Made by a program: the position numbers and the translations under genes. The notes beneath the pieces are model-generated. The model did not search any database, had not been told where the DNA came from, and saw only the letters and a program-made list of their open reading frames with translations. Below are positions 11,646 through 22,777 of a stretch of 64,000 nt of DNA, piece by piece. The stretch lies in assembly GCA_017591395.1 (NCBI GenBank), contig WEDG01002118.1, positions 62,001 to 126,000 of the forward strand, in the 5' to 3' direction. Position 1 is the first letter of the stretch, and each line of letters begins with the position of its first letter. The stretch comes from Schistocephalus solidus. Taxonomy: Eukaryota; Platyhelminthes; Cestoda; Diphyllobothriidea; Diphyllobothriidae.

Positions 11646-12256
11646 TGGAAAACATTTTTCTAAAACAAACTGCAAATTTTACATATTGAAGGATTTGGGC
11701 AAAGTCAGAGGTTCCAATCTGAAATTCAATTAATTTCCTATGCTATTAAACAGTACGGAGGAAGATCCATCATTGTTGTGTATTGTGCTATCAAAGAACA
11801 GTATAAGTAGGAAAATGGTAAAAAGGATCTTAATTTAATGAAAGCCATATACTGACAAACGTATGGGCTCGCATGGTTTTCCAGAAACAAGAAATAAATT
11901 CAGCTAAAAAGTTATTTTATGCAAACTGCTAACGTTTTTGGCACAACGGCAAAATAATCTTGTTGACGAGTATGTATTTTAGAACAGTTAAAATTAATAC
12001 CCTTATTAATATAGGTATAAAATAATGTGGAGATGGATCACAGAACAACTGCTGTTAATTAGAAGCATGCGTTAAGATACATTTGGTATAACATAGTTTC
12101 CACTTATCTGGAATTTAGAAATGAAATGGACAGACGATGGACTGCTTTGGCAAAATATAAGTATATATTCGTACACTCTGCTGTGCATTTGCAGTCTTAA
12201 GATCGGGGCATTTCAATATTTAAAGGCAGCAAACATGCTCAAATATAAAGGAAAAA

Positions 12257-12491
12257 GTAAGTGGATGTGGCTGGTGAAATAGCCATTTAGAAATTTCATA
12301 ATTCGGTGCGGCGATTAAGGAGACTATCGGTCGCAGTGGCATACCAGTTTTGTGAATTTTTAAGAAGACCATATATTTTTGCAATGGTGGATTCTTCCTG
12401 TTTTAAGTATTCAGCGAGAACTTCTGATATTACTTTCCTTCCGTAAGGCATTTTATCACTTTTTCGTTTCATTTAAGAGTAAAAGCAAATT
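12257..12491. repeat. Direct repeat copy 2 (PLE A 5' fragment)
   Basis: A second copy of the segment at 11278-11514, same orientation, about 980 bp away. The flanks of the two copies differ. The roughly 740 bp between them begins with the inverted fragment and is otherwise anonymous. Confidence 0.9.
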
Positions 12492-13513
12492 GCACATTTA
12501 AACCTTGACTTAAACTTGTAAATAAGAAAGTCCACAGTTTTTCGTTAGCCATGTAACTCATTAATGCACTTTGTAAACGGGTATTTTTTAATTAAAGTTT
12601 TAAAATGGATCTTGGCAAAAGAGTTTTAATGTTTGGTGAATCTACAAATATAAAGCAAAGAGCGTTAGCAATAATTTCCAAAAGCTCCATATTATGGTAT
12701 CTTCTTTCACGAAATACTTTATTTTTAAGGTTAAGGTAAACACATAGAACAGCATCTACATTTCGGACAGTCATTTGAAAACAATGAATATCGTGATGTT
12801 ATCACCCATATTTCAAAGGAAATCTGGCGCATATTGGAATCCAATATTGCAAATAAAAATCAGGAATTGAAGATTAATGAAATTTATCGTATAATTTATG
12901 GTATTTTTAAGATGAAAACTGAAACTTTTATTGAAATGAACAAGTCACATTTCAGTGATTTATCCCATTTTCGCCATTTGCCGCATTTGTTTAAAAAAAT
13001 AGTATTTCTAAACGGAGTAATATTATGTTTCCGATTTGCTTTAAATCTTAAATTCTTATTGAATTTTTGCTTTATTTTAAGGCTTTCATACGTGCGTGTA
13101 TGCCGGGTTGCGAATAATTATTAACCTTTCGAATATTTTCGCACTTTACATTAGACAAATAGCAGTGTTAGTTTGATACAATGTATAGATACGCGTCACT
13201 CTTTATCAGACATGATATGTGTTATATTCCACGATGGGTTCTTATAAGATGATATGTGCGAAGGCTTCTTCAGCGGATTACCAAAGACGTTCGATGGTAT
13301 TCACGAAGTGTATTGGCAAGCCAGTTTTCTAACATTATACTAGAACGTTTGCGGCCTCGAAATCGAACTGAACTGACCCTAACCGAAACACCATGCTGTG
13401 AGTTTTATTGAAAAAGAAAAAAACACATTTTTTTAAGGTAGTTATAAACTTACCAGAAATCATCGAAGCATAAACTAGTAAGAACGTGCAGTTGCTGCTT
13501 AACTGTGCATTGC
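12492..13513. other. Anonymous AT-rich sequence
   Basis: No gene was recognised. The open frame at 12834-13124 (+) is hydrophobic at its end but has no family-like features. Confidence 0.4.
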
Positions 13514-14671
13514 TTACGGTCCAAGACAACTTTTTTTCTTAGTGAGAAACCTCTTAAAAAATCCTTTTAGATAGACTCGCAATTAGGGAATTTAAAAGCA
13601 AATGATGAACGGTACTGCCATTGATTGGGCCAGAACAAACATCGCTCCCACCCTCTGTGTCTGGCTGTTGATGATAAAAGTGGTCAGCTCGGCCACACCA
13701 AGAAACTAATAAGTCGAATTGTAGACGAAGGTGAGCACATAGCTTACCGTCAAGGGAAGGATGCAGATGGAGGCGGAGGTCCAGCCATGACGCTTGTCAT
13801 CGGAAGCTCCATCAAGATCTCTTGAACTCTCTTCCAGTTGATGGGCAATTGTCACGTCTGCTGGCTGTTTCAAAGTCAGACTATTCAGATCGTTCGCAGT
13901 TCTCCAGCTGTGATGCGTCGAAATTCGATTCAGTATCCATCTTATCAGCTGAGCCGAAATGAACACTAGCAGGCCGCCCTGAAACACTAGCAGGAGGGCG
14001 AACCAGAGATAAACGTGGGCGAAAATGACTGAGAGGAAGGGAATGTTAATCTGTATGGGGGCACAGTCACATTGGTCGTTATTCAGATTCACCGTTAGCA
14101 GAAGAGGCAGAGAAAGAAAAAGGGATGCAACCACAGCCAATGTCACGTAGCTGGTTAGACGATATTCGCGTACCGTTACTCTGTAGAGCTCCAGTCGCGC
14201 TTGGCAGAAGAAGCGGTTAACCGCAAAGATAGCCAGAAACAGCCCTCCCATGACGTTGAAGATCCAATAGAAGAAGCGACTGTTCCAGAAAAGACACAGG
14301 ATTCAATTAAAGTGATAACTCTCTGTTCCCATTCGGTATGGGTAGATGTTGTGCAGGAAGTTCACCGTGGCTGTTAGTAGGTAGCAAGTGATCATGCCAC
14401 GGAGGAGGACCAAACTGACACGCGGACCGCAGTGCTTCTTGCAGACGAGAACCAGTGCCAGCGTGTTGAGGAGGATGCCTGTGCAGTCGAGAATGTAAGT
14501 GGGAACATCTAAAAAATCTGGCCAGTTTGTTCTCTCGACACACTTCCAGAAGGTTTTCGACTCCATTAGTTGTGAAAATCTTTTTTCTCCCAAACAACCA
14601 CTGTAATTGTAATGCATATCTTTAACCAAAAAGGCATCAGTTATGCTTTCACCAAAGCAACATGCAAGCAT
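13514..14671 (-). pseudogene. Rhodopsin-like GPCR with four in-frame stops
   Basis: One uninterrupted reading frame on the minus strand encodes a full seven-transmembrane layout if stops are ignored. The N-terminal tail is about 55 residues with an NYS glycosylation site and Cys residues. TM1 is at about 57-77 with GILLN (Asn 1.50-like), TM2 84-107, TM3 124-157 ending AVNRF in place of DRY, TM4 173-194, a second loop with CDC, TM5 211-244, a third cytoplasmic loop of about 55 residues, TM6 302-317, and TM7 342-359 ending VPFIICF in place of NPxxY. A helix-8-like LRVYLKGFFKRFLTKKK follows. Stops: TGA at 14305-14303 (after TM2), TAG at 13708-13706 (after TM6), TAA at 13594-13592 and 13585-13583 (end of TM7). 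There is no frameshift. The ATG at 14671 follows directly after an in-frame TAA. The frame ends at TAA 13516-13514, which overlaps a CC|GTAAGC donor-like site. The divergent motifs recall orphan flatworm receptors, but the ligand is unknown. Confidence 0.8.
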
Positions 14672-14869
14672 TTACTTTCTTAACATTTTGATGGTTTTTT
14701 CTAGCCAGAGAGGGTCAGGTTGTTTTGATTTTACTGTTGAAACCGATGACAAGATAATGAGACAAGTGCACACATCTTTGATCTGGTTTCCTAAATTGGG
14801 ATGGAAGGAAATATTGTGATCTTGTAAACGCTTATTCAGTGAAGCTTGACTGCATACACACAGCACAGT

Positions 14870-15230
14870 CGTAGTACACTCGTATTTGGTAGTTTAAATC
14901 TGCGAGATTACAGGGCCATTTCAGGACGGGAAAGGGTCCGAAAAAGAGTGGTGTTGTATAAGCCGTGGAAAAAAGCTCGTGTCCACGGAAGAGAAAAGCC
15001 AACACTAGCCAATCAGCGTGCGAAATATGATAAAAAGTCGTTACCGATTTGCTCGGGGCCAGTAAGCCCTTCCCAATTGTTTACCACGGGAGTTAGCAAA
15101 AAAGAATCAGCCAACTCTGATCACAATCTCAAGATTTAAAATGTGCTAGACCTGTTAAAAGTTCAATAAACACGACTGAGTTTAGCAAGCCCGGCGTCTG
15201 TAACTCCGGTAGCTAGATCATGTCTAACAC
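14870..15230 (+). repeat. Possible solo LTR (weak)
   Basis: This GC-richer block has promoter and polyadenylation signals in LTR order: a TATAAGCC box near 14956, CCAATCAGCG near 15007, AATAAA near 15164, then a GC-rich stretch ending ATGTCTAACA. It fits a U3-R-U5 layout. No matching second LTR, primer site or target-site duplication was found, and the left border is not defined. An ordinary promoter-like region is an alternative. Confidence 0.22.
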
Positions 15231-18200
15231 CGGGCACTAATAAACTATTTTCGGCTTTCCTGTCGGCCCACCTAGTGTTCCAACTGCAACTTCTATTTAT
15301 AGTAGCGCCAAAGCACTTTAAATTCATTTTCCGTAGGTTTCCTCACCTCGATTTACATTTTCCAAAATCGGCTGAACTGAGCTGCTACCTGCAACTCGCA
15401 TGTTCTCTTCTATCAGAAATTTTCCATATTTTATTTCCGGAAGCTTTAAGTGGCCTACAGCCTGAAACACTGCAGAGCTTAATTCGGAGCCAATGGCGTA
15501 GCGCGGAGCCGTTACAAAGCCGGCAACTGAAATTCAAATGACAATTTTTGGTTAAACGGTACAGATAGGCCGACAGGATTCGGGCGAAATAGGAAGTTGT
15601 CGGGCATAAAAGAAATTTAGCATACGTTTTAATATCCGAGAGCATCGTTCATCTTGTTTGTGTATTTTGCTTTAAAAGAGCATTTTTAAAAATAGAAAAG
15701 GCTTTTCAGTAATATATTCACGAACTAGAAATATGATCTTTAATAAATAATAAGCAGATGCGTGCCAATGTAAGGAATCAAATTGATTTCCAAAAGCAAG
15801 CAAAGAATTCATCTTGAAAAAAATATTTTGTGCAAACGTTTGGTCCATGTGCATACAAGGCAGAAATAAACTTATTTACTATTATATTTGATTTACTACG
15901 GTGAAAATGAAGACCCTTCACAAAATTCGTACAAGATACTATGGAGGTGGACTTAAGAAACACCGATTTTAAATTCGACCGATGCAAGAGGTTTCTTTTT
16001 TTAAAGGAATTTCAGCTGTTTTGCAATTTAAAAGGACAATGAACCGAAGAATAGCAGTATTTTTAAATTAAAGTATTTATTTTAATATTTTATTGTGTAT
16101 TGAATTCTACGAACGAGGCGTTACAGTAAACCAATGAGGCAAGAAACTTATTGTTATCCAATACCAGAAATATCAATATAAAAATTTGACGGATGGTTAG
16201 TTTCCTTAATTTAACACATAATGGTATGCTTGTGCCATCACCTGACAATTCTTTTAAAATACATTCACGTTTCCGGAAGTTGCTGCTCTTTTTAAAACTT
16301 TTCTGATAAAAATTATATTATTAATACGTTTCTTATAAGTGTAAAATTCGTTTAAGTTTGTTTACTACTATTTCAAGTGTTGGCACACAGGTTTATGCTG
16401 GTTTGCGAGCGCTTATCAATCTTTCGTAAATTGCAGAATTTTGCATGAGTTGGGTCACATGCGATATATCCTTTTTCCACGTAGCCAGTCAAAGTGTGAA
16501 GAATGGATACCACTGTAACCTCTTACAGCACAACTATAGGCCATGGACGGAGAGGATATTTTAGTCATTTTTATTCGAGACTAATACTGAACCATCTGAT
16601 CACGTTCGGTGACGCTTGCCTTGGGCAAGAAATGAACGCATCGGCAAATTCCGGGGCTGAGGAAGTAAATTTCTGATTTCAAAGAACTGTCAGGTTTAAA
16701 TTGCCCTGTCAAATTTAATAGACTGATCCTTCAGATCGCAATCTTTTACATACCTCAGTGATTGTTATGCATTTTTCGACAAATGAGCTAACGCAAATCA
16801 AAGCTTAGTACACGCGTTTGCAAGTAATCAATTTTCGATTTGCTTTTACATCAAGTGATTTCGACGATATTAAAAATGTATATTTGGTAACGAATATCGC
16901 ATCTGCAATTAATAAAAAAATAATTATTAAAAAGCAGAGTCACTGACAGCATGTTTAACATGTAACCTATGTATTTAGATATTTTTGCGGCATTTGCCTT
17001 GACAGGCAACTAATTCTAAGCAGTCTATCCTTCAACCACTGAGACACAAATTATGTTTTCTATAAATTTATGCAGAGGTTAGAGTCCTGAAAAATTGCAT
17101 GAGCAGAGAGGAAGTGTGTTCGAGCAGTGAATAATAATATTTGTTTTTCTGAGCTTTCAAACTTTAGTTGCAGTCCCTCGTCACGGACAACAGCACCAGC
17201 AGCAGTAAAATGCGACATTTAAAGGGAGTACTTACCAAAACATAAGCACTGACGCATGTCTTAATGTGAAAGCACAGGGTTTGGTACGAAAAGTTCAAAT
17301 CAATACAACGATATATTAAGAGGCTTTAATACATGTTTGGTTCATCTTATTTACAGTGTGATGGACAGCTACGAAGTCAAACTCATGGCTTATTTCGTAA
17401 GCATGGCTAGTAACTTGCGATACTTTGTTTTCATGTCGCATCGCAAACGTTTTTCATATTTGTATGATCCCCGCATGCTTTTAAAGTGGTCCGTGTAAGT
17501 AAAAGAACAGTTTTGGCTTGGATGCAATACACTACCCCAAATTAAGCTTTGCAGATACAAGGGAAATAAATTTTAATGGAAATCATAAACACATAACCTT
17601 AATGCCAACGAATTCCAAGTAAAGGATTCAGGCTATTAATTTGGAACTTTTAAAATTCCTAATATAGTGATTAGAAAAAGTGAAAAGTGGTACTTTTTAC
17701 TAAGTTTTACGTTAAGGTTTCAGCAGAAATTAAAATATAAGTTTTGCGCAAGTCACCTGTTTTTGTAAGGAAACCTTCAGAGCCTTTTTTGTAAAATTTC
17801 ATTTAAACACGCATTCAAAAATAACATCAATGTGCCAGGACATCCATACGTACCTATTTTTGTAAGTTATCAGAAGATGTTTGTGTGGCTGTATCATATT
17901 GGAAGACAAAAAATTTACCTTCCGGGTAATCGACAATTAGTGTTATTATGCCTCAAAGGCAGCATAGAAATTTGTTGCGCTTAAATCATTACCTTTTTAT
18001 TATTCAAGATTGAAATATTAAAGAATGGAGACGAAAGAGTCACAAGCAGCTTGTTCATTTTTAGCCATTTTTTTCCGTCTGTTGCAATCTGCCTGCATTA
18101 CATGTCACATACGATAATGCTATGTCGTTTCATGATAAATTCAAACAGATAGTCACGAATTTTTAAATAATTGCTAATGTAAGATATTAAAACTGCTAAA

Positions 18201-20008
18201 AGCGTTAAAGTTTTGAAATACACTATACTAACTTTCAACAGAAGAAAGCAGTTTAATGGGCAAAATTTGTTTTTGGGGCATATATACTAGCAAAAATACT
18301 CAGGGACTAATTCGGACGTTCCCAGTGATATTACAAGGTAACATGGTAGATTTTACGAGTCCTCAGTATATTCTTAATCAGAGGAAAACAAAATAAATAA
18401 GGTCCCAAATTATCTTAATAAATACATTCTTATAGTCCAGCATTTGATTAGGCAATTCAACATTTTCCTATTAAGCGACAATTGCAAATTACAAAGAGAC
18501 AGCTGACGAAAATCAGAATACCTATTGTGAGTCTTTTAATACTTGAATGGGTGCTGGTATGGCCAGTAGTGTGAGCAACATAAGATTCTATGGGTTATTT
18601 GGACTGTCAAATGCACGCAATTTTTGCCTTTCTCATGAAATTTCACGAGATTAAAAAATAAGCACTTCACTTTCGTAAAAGGTCCAAGACGCGCCTTCCA
18701 AAGATTAAAACCAGTGAAAAAACTATCATTTTTTTAAAAAAAGATATTAATCTTTTTGTAAATTAATATATACAAACATTAAAATTATTGACTTTCACTA
18801 ATAATGCTAAAAACAAGTTTTCATTAATGAGGGAGGGTCACATAAAAACTTTAAAATATTAAGCAACAATTGTACAAGATCTGTACTCTATACACTCTCC
18901 TTTTACATTTGAATTAAGTCTGTCCGACATGAATGTAGCCAGGTTGTCTAAAGTAGTTTTGAAGTGTGAGTATACAGTAAAATGATTATCTTCAATAAAA
19001 GACCGCTCCTTGCCTTATGCCAGTTTCTTTTGATAATTGCAAAATGTTTTCGATTGGATTCAAGTGCAGACTGTTCGACGGAATACAGGTAGACTGCAGG
19101 CCACACACGCAGATCCTGGCTGATGTCTAAAAAGTTAGTTTATTATTTTAAACGCTATCAAATGCAAACCTCTTTAGAGCGATGAACTGAAGCATTTTTC
19201 TGTCAAAAGTATTGTATTCATTCTGCGTCGACATACGCTGTTATAGTTGAATGCATCCCACAACTGTATTATTGCATTTTTTTTTCACAAGACTTCATAA
19301 ATTTGGAAAATTAAATTTTGAAAACTAAATCCATCCTTGTATACCCGAAACCAACGCGATTTGTCATAACTGCATTAACCTGATTTTTGTGAGCGTGAGT
19401 TCAAATTTTCCATTATCTCAAAAGATATATTCAAAATGTTTCCATATTAAAGTATAATTCTTTTGAAGTAAAACGCACACAAACAAATTGTTTGGTCCAG
19501 AAGGTGCAATAAAGTAGGAAAACCCCCTGAAATCAAGAAACGTTGGATTTCGCACCGTTTCGCCCTGTTTTGCATTCAATTATATGAACTGAAATTACCT
19601 GTTATATAGTTCACAGTTTTTTGTGCCTACAATCAGGACAACAACCAAAATTAACAACCTCAAATTTGTGCCCAACTGCCACCTTAAATATCAGGTATGA
19701 CATTTCATTTTTACATTTCGGTCAAAATTTATATGCAAGTATCAAGTTTCATTTCATAAATAGGTCTTACTTGCCAAGCTTTTTTTGAATGAATGACATT
19801 AATATAGCTTTTCAGAATGCACCACGCGTCATATTACTTCTCCGTTTTGGGCATGAAACTATCAGTTTTTGGCTAAAACGAAACCCTTAGAAAACTTTGC
19901 TTACTGGTGTTTCTTGCTGGAAAGAATCAATCAGGTGTTGTTCCTTTATAACAACCAATAAGCAGTGAGGATCGAAAACAGGTTTGTTCAAACAGTTTTA
20001 TAAGTTCA
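15231..20008. other. Anonymous AT-rich sequence
   Basis: A slightly GC-richer patch near 15240-15620 has open frames on both strands but no recognisable protein. The rest is AT-rich with no long open frame, RNA gene or repeat that I can name. Confidence 0.45.
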
Positions 20009-20161
20009 TTCTTAATCGTGTTAAGGCAAAACTTAGAAATTACCTACCACTGAAAAACCCAAAAATCTTTGATTTCTGGTCATCGTTTTTAATCGCGTTA
20101 ATGTTTAACTAAAAAAATTACAGACCACTGAAAACCCCCAAAGACCTTTGATTTCTGGTCA
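20009..20161. repeat. Diverged tandem duplication, unit about 77 bp
   Basis: Two adjacent units, about 20009-20081 and 20086-20161. Each runs from a TTAATCG(T/C)GTTAA block through an ACCACTGAAAA-CCC block to an identical TTTGATTTCTGGTCA. They differ by substitutions and small indels. Confidence 0.75.
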
Positions 20162-22257
20162 AAGATCTGTTCTTTTTTATGTATTTATTTACGGATTTGT
20201 GGTCGTAACTGATAGTCATTGTATTGACACACGGTAAAGTGCATGAGAACGGTCGAGTAGTACACACCGACCTATTCTTCGTTTCTTAGGTTGCGTCACG
20301 TATTTCATTCTTGCTAATTTGGGCTTTTAAATACATACACACTTGATCCAAGTTGTGTCATCAAACACTACAAACTTCATTTTATTTTCCCATATTACCG
20401 AATTCTCTCAGGTTTATTTGCATGTTCATAGATAATTTTTATCATTTAGCTTGGCTCCACTGTTTTTTACTGACTGGAGACCGAATGTTGGTCTTACATG
20501 TAGAAGAAGTACCCGAAAACAAACATTTTGCTGTAATTTTTTTATTAAAACTAACTTCATTAACGTATATATTTAATTAAACTTACTGTCCCTTGGATCA
20601 TAAGCCCTTTTCTCTATGAGTATCCTATTGTTCATACATGTTTAAATACATCTGATGTAATGCCCTTAAGTGCTTTATTGGACGGAAACATCTTTAACGC
20701 TCAAAAAAACTTACATTGTAGGTATTTCTTCATTTATATAAATAAAAAGAAGTACGTGTGGCGTAAAAGGGGGTTAAAACCGTTGAAAGGCGGTTTTCTC
20801 CAGGCAGTTGGTTAGTTATGAGCGTTTTATGTGCAGACGTTGATTCCTGATGATGCCGCTAGCCAGCCAATCAATACAGTGCAGGTCGTGTTTCTTACCA
20901 CTTTACGCAACTGTTTCAGAAATTGCGAAGAGTAACCGTGCTTTTTTGTTGTGCATTGATGAACAAATAAAATGACTTCTTACATGTCAAAAGAAGCATT
21001 ATGGATGTGTTTCTCATCATCAATTACCAACACAAAATCGCACAGATCGATGGGCGAAGGGATTTACTCAAGCGATCACTCTGCCCTCAGCAATACTTTG
21101 ACAATAAGGCTGATTGGCTCTAATGCCAAAGCAATTGCCTTCAGGAACACATTCTCGTTTTTTGGGGTACGCCATCGTTGTTAATGGGGTGGTCTTCAAA
21201 TATCAACTATCATTTTATTTGCCCTAATTAACAAGAGAATTGATATGTCCATAGGTACGACGTGTCCAATCTTCGGTCAACCTCTGCATGTCTCTCCTCG
21301 CATGTTTAAGAGCAAAGGAGACTTATTGAGCATTGAACCTCCTACAGGAGCTGAGTCTCCGAGTTGATGGCTGCATTAGAACACCTGACAGCGAGTCCAC
21401 AAATGGACTCCTTTTAGAGATTACCACAAAAAAAATATATTTTTATGTCAGAAAACATTATTATTTTGAATGCAGTCCAGACCATTTTTCTTCTGAAAAC
21501 AAACCAGAGAATGCAAAATAAAATGTGAAATGTGGTAAATATGTTTTGACATAGTGACATTTATTGTCTCATCAACACTTATGCCACTGATAATCCGTGG
21601 CAGAATTTGAATGTCAGGACCTCAGAACACTAGAGGCTGATGACAAAGAAAATGAAATAAGGACCTTTTTAATGCATGGTTTATGCAAAGAACTATAAAG
21701 GAAACTAGCGAATGTATGTTTATGCGAGAGATGTTTGTGATTTTTGATACATGTTATAGATAAAATTGAGCGCGAAATGTGTCTATATAGGCGAAAATAT
21801 GAGTTTAATCATGGCAAGAATCTGGTGACCTTCGAAGGAAGCGAAGGAGCTGTTACGAGACGACAATTTGAATAACAATACTGTCAGTAGACAAAAGACA
21901 CCCATTGTTGATAGAGTATTCGTTTTATAGCCTCAAAGTACAAACGCATTTATGGGTGAGCGTAGACAGACAGAATCGCTGGCCCCACTTCAAAGCCCAC
22001 GCAATTATCTCAAAACGAAGATTTTTTAAAAATATTTTGAAGAGCCGAGTATGGGCTAGTGGATAGCGCCATCAACTCGTACGCACCAGACGCCCCAAAA
22101 TGCACTACAACTCAGGTATAAGGCACGCTTAAAACATCACGTAAACAAAACATTATTGGAATTATACATGGTTGTGATGAGTTTACCTTTACGTTAGCGG
22201 AACGTGCCTGCCCCATTCTAACCTCGAGGCTTATTCTCAAGCCCCACCAGTAGCCTC
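20162..22257. other. Anonymous sequence with one tRNA-like scrap
   Basis: No gene was recognised. Near 22050-22085 the text GGGCTAGTGGATAGCGCC resembles a tRNA A box and may be a head fragment of a SINE-like copy. No B box was found at the expected distance. Confidence 0.35.
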
Positions 22258-22428
22258 AAAACAAGATGACAGTACAAACAAAGACAAGGGAGATTGGAAT
22301 GGTCATTTCAGGCCTATTGGCCTAAAATCAACTAACCCTACCCAGCACCAGGTATTCCGGCACCCGAAAATCAAACTGGTGACGTGCTAGCTAGAAGCAC
22401 GTACTCTAACCCACTGCGTCTAAGGTGT
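22258..22428 (-). repeat. tRNA-derived SINE-like repeat, minus-strand copy
   Basis: On the minus strand it reads TAGACGCAGTGGGTTAGAGT (A-box-like), then a GTTTGATTTTCGGG block in B-box position, CTGGTGCTGGGTAGGGTTAG, a GAAATGACCATTCC block and ATCTCCCTTGTCTTTG. The A box closely matches that of the copy at 47443 (GTAGCACAGTGGGTTATAG). The tail matches those near 4.75 and 47.5 kb. This is the most complete head-to-tail copy. Confidence 0.6.
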
Positions 22429-22435
22429 TTGAAGC

Positions 22436-22640
22436 TCCGGTGCCGCCACACCTGGGTTGGGTATGGCTGGGTGATGTCGGCTATTAAGTCCTAAATGGCT
22501 ATCCAAATCTCCATTTTCAGTACTTGCATTCTGTCTATAGCTTTAGCCGTTATGTGGGCTGCTTTTCGGGGTTGCAGAGTGAGCTTTAAGACACAACGGG
22601 ACGATTGAGCGTTGTAGCCGATTGTTGGGCATCAATCTAC
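22436..22640 (+). repeat. SINE-like repeat, plus-strand copy
   Basis: It begins near GGTGCCGCCACACCTGGGTT, followed by GGGTATGGCTGGGTGATGTC, GGCTATTAAGTCCTAAATGG and an ATCCAAATCTCC block. The later part (TTCTGTCTATAG, then ACAACGGGACG) parallels the copy near 3400-3510, suggesting the repeat is longer than its best-conserved core. It lies next to the minus-strand copy, forming an inverted pair. Confidence 0.5.
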
Positions 22641-22700
22641 GCTTGCTGTTATCTTGAGATTATTATATAGTCAAAACGAGGTGAGGCTGATTCATAAGTC

Positions 22701-22777
22701 GTACGCTCAGTGGGGATGGCCTCGGATTCGAATCCGAGTTATTAACGCTTCTACCGTTGAGCACCTCAGCCACCTTG
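22701..22777 (-). repeat. tRNA-like segment with A and B box motifs
   Basis: On the minus strand, GTGGCTGAGGTGCTCAACGG resembles the A box of Ser/Leu-type tRNAs. About 15 bases on, CTCGGATTCGAATCCGAG gives a perfect T-arm-like hairpin containing TTCGAATCC, a consensus B box. The loop is 8 bases rather than 7, and no matching acceptor stem was found, so a tRNA-derived repeat head is more likely than a functional tRNA gene. Confidence 0.4.

Noticed and set aside
13700..13720. Donor-like TTGACG|GTAAGC inside the receptor, suggesting an intron
   Set aside because: Reading straight through gives a good TM6, loop, TM7 and tail in the same frame, so no intron is needed there.
14307..14597. Second minus-strand frame over the receptor N-terminal half
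   Set aside because: It is a shifted frame of the receptor with no hydrophobic segments; the membrane segments lie in the other frame.
20353..20580. Hydrophobic 75-codon plus-strand frame as a membrane protein
   Set aside because: AT-rich sequence gives Phe/Leu/Ile-rich chance translations; there is no start context, splice border or recognisable motif.
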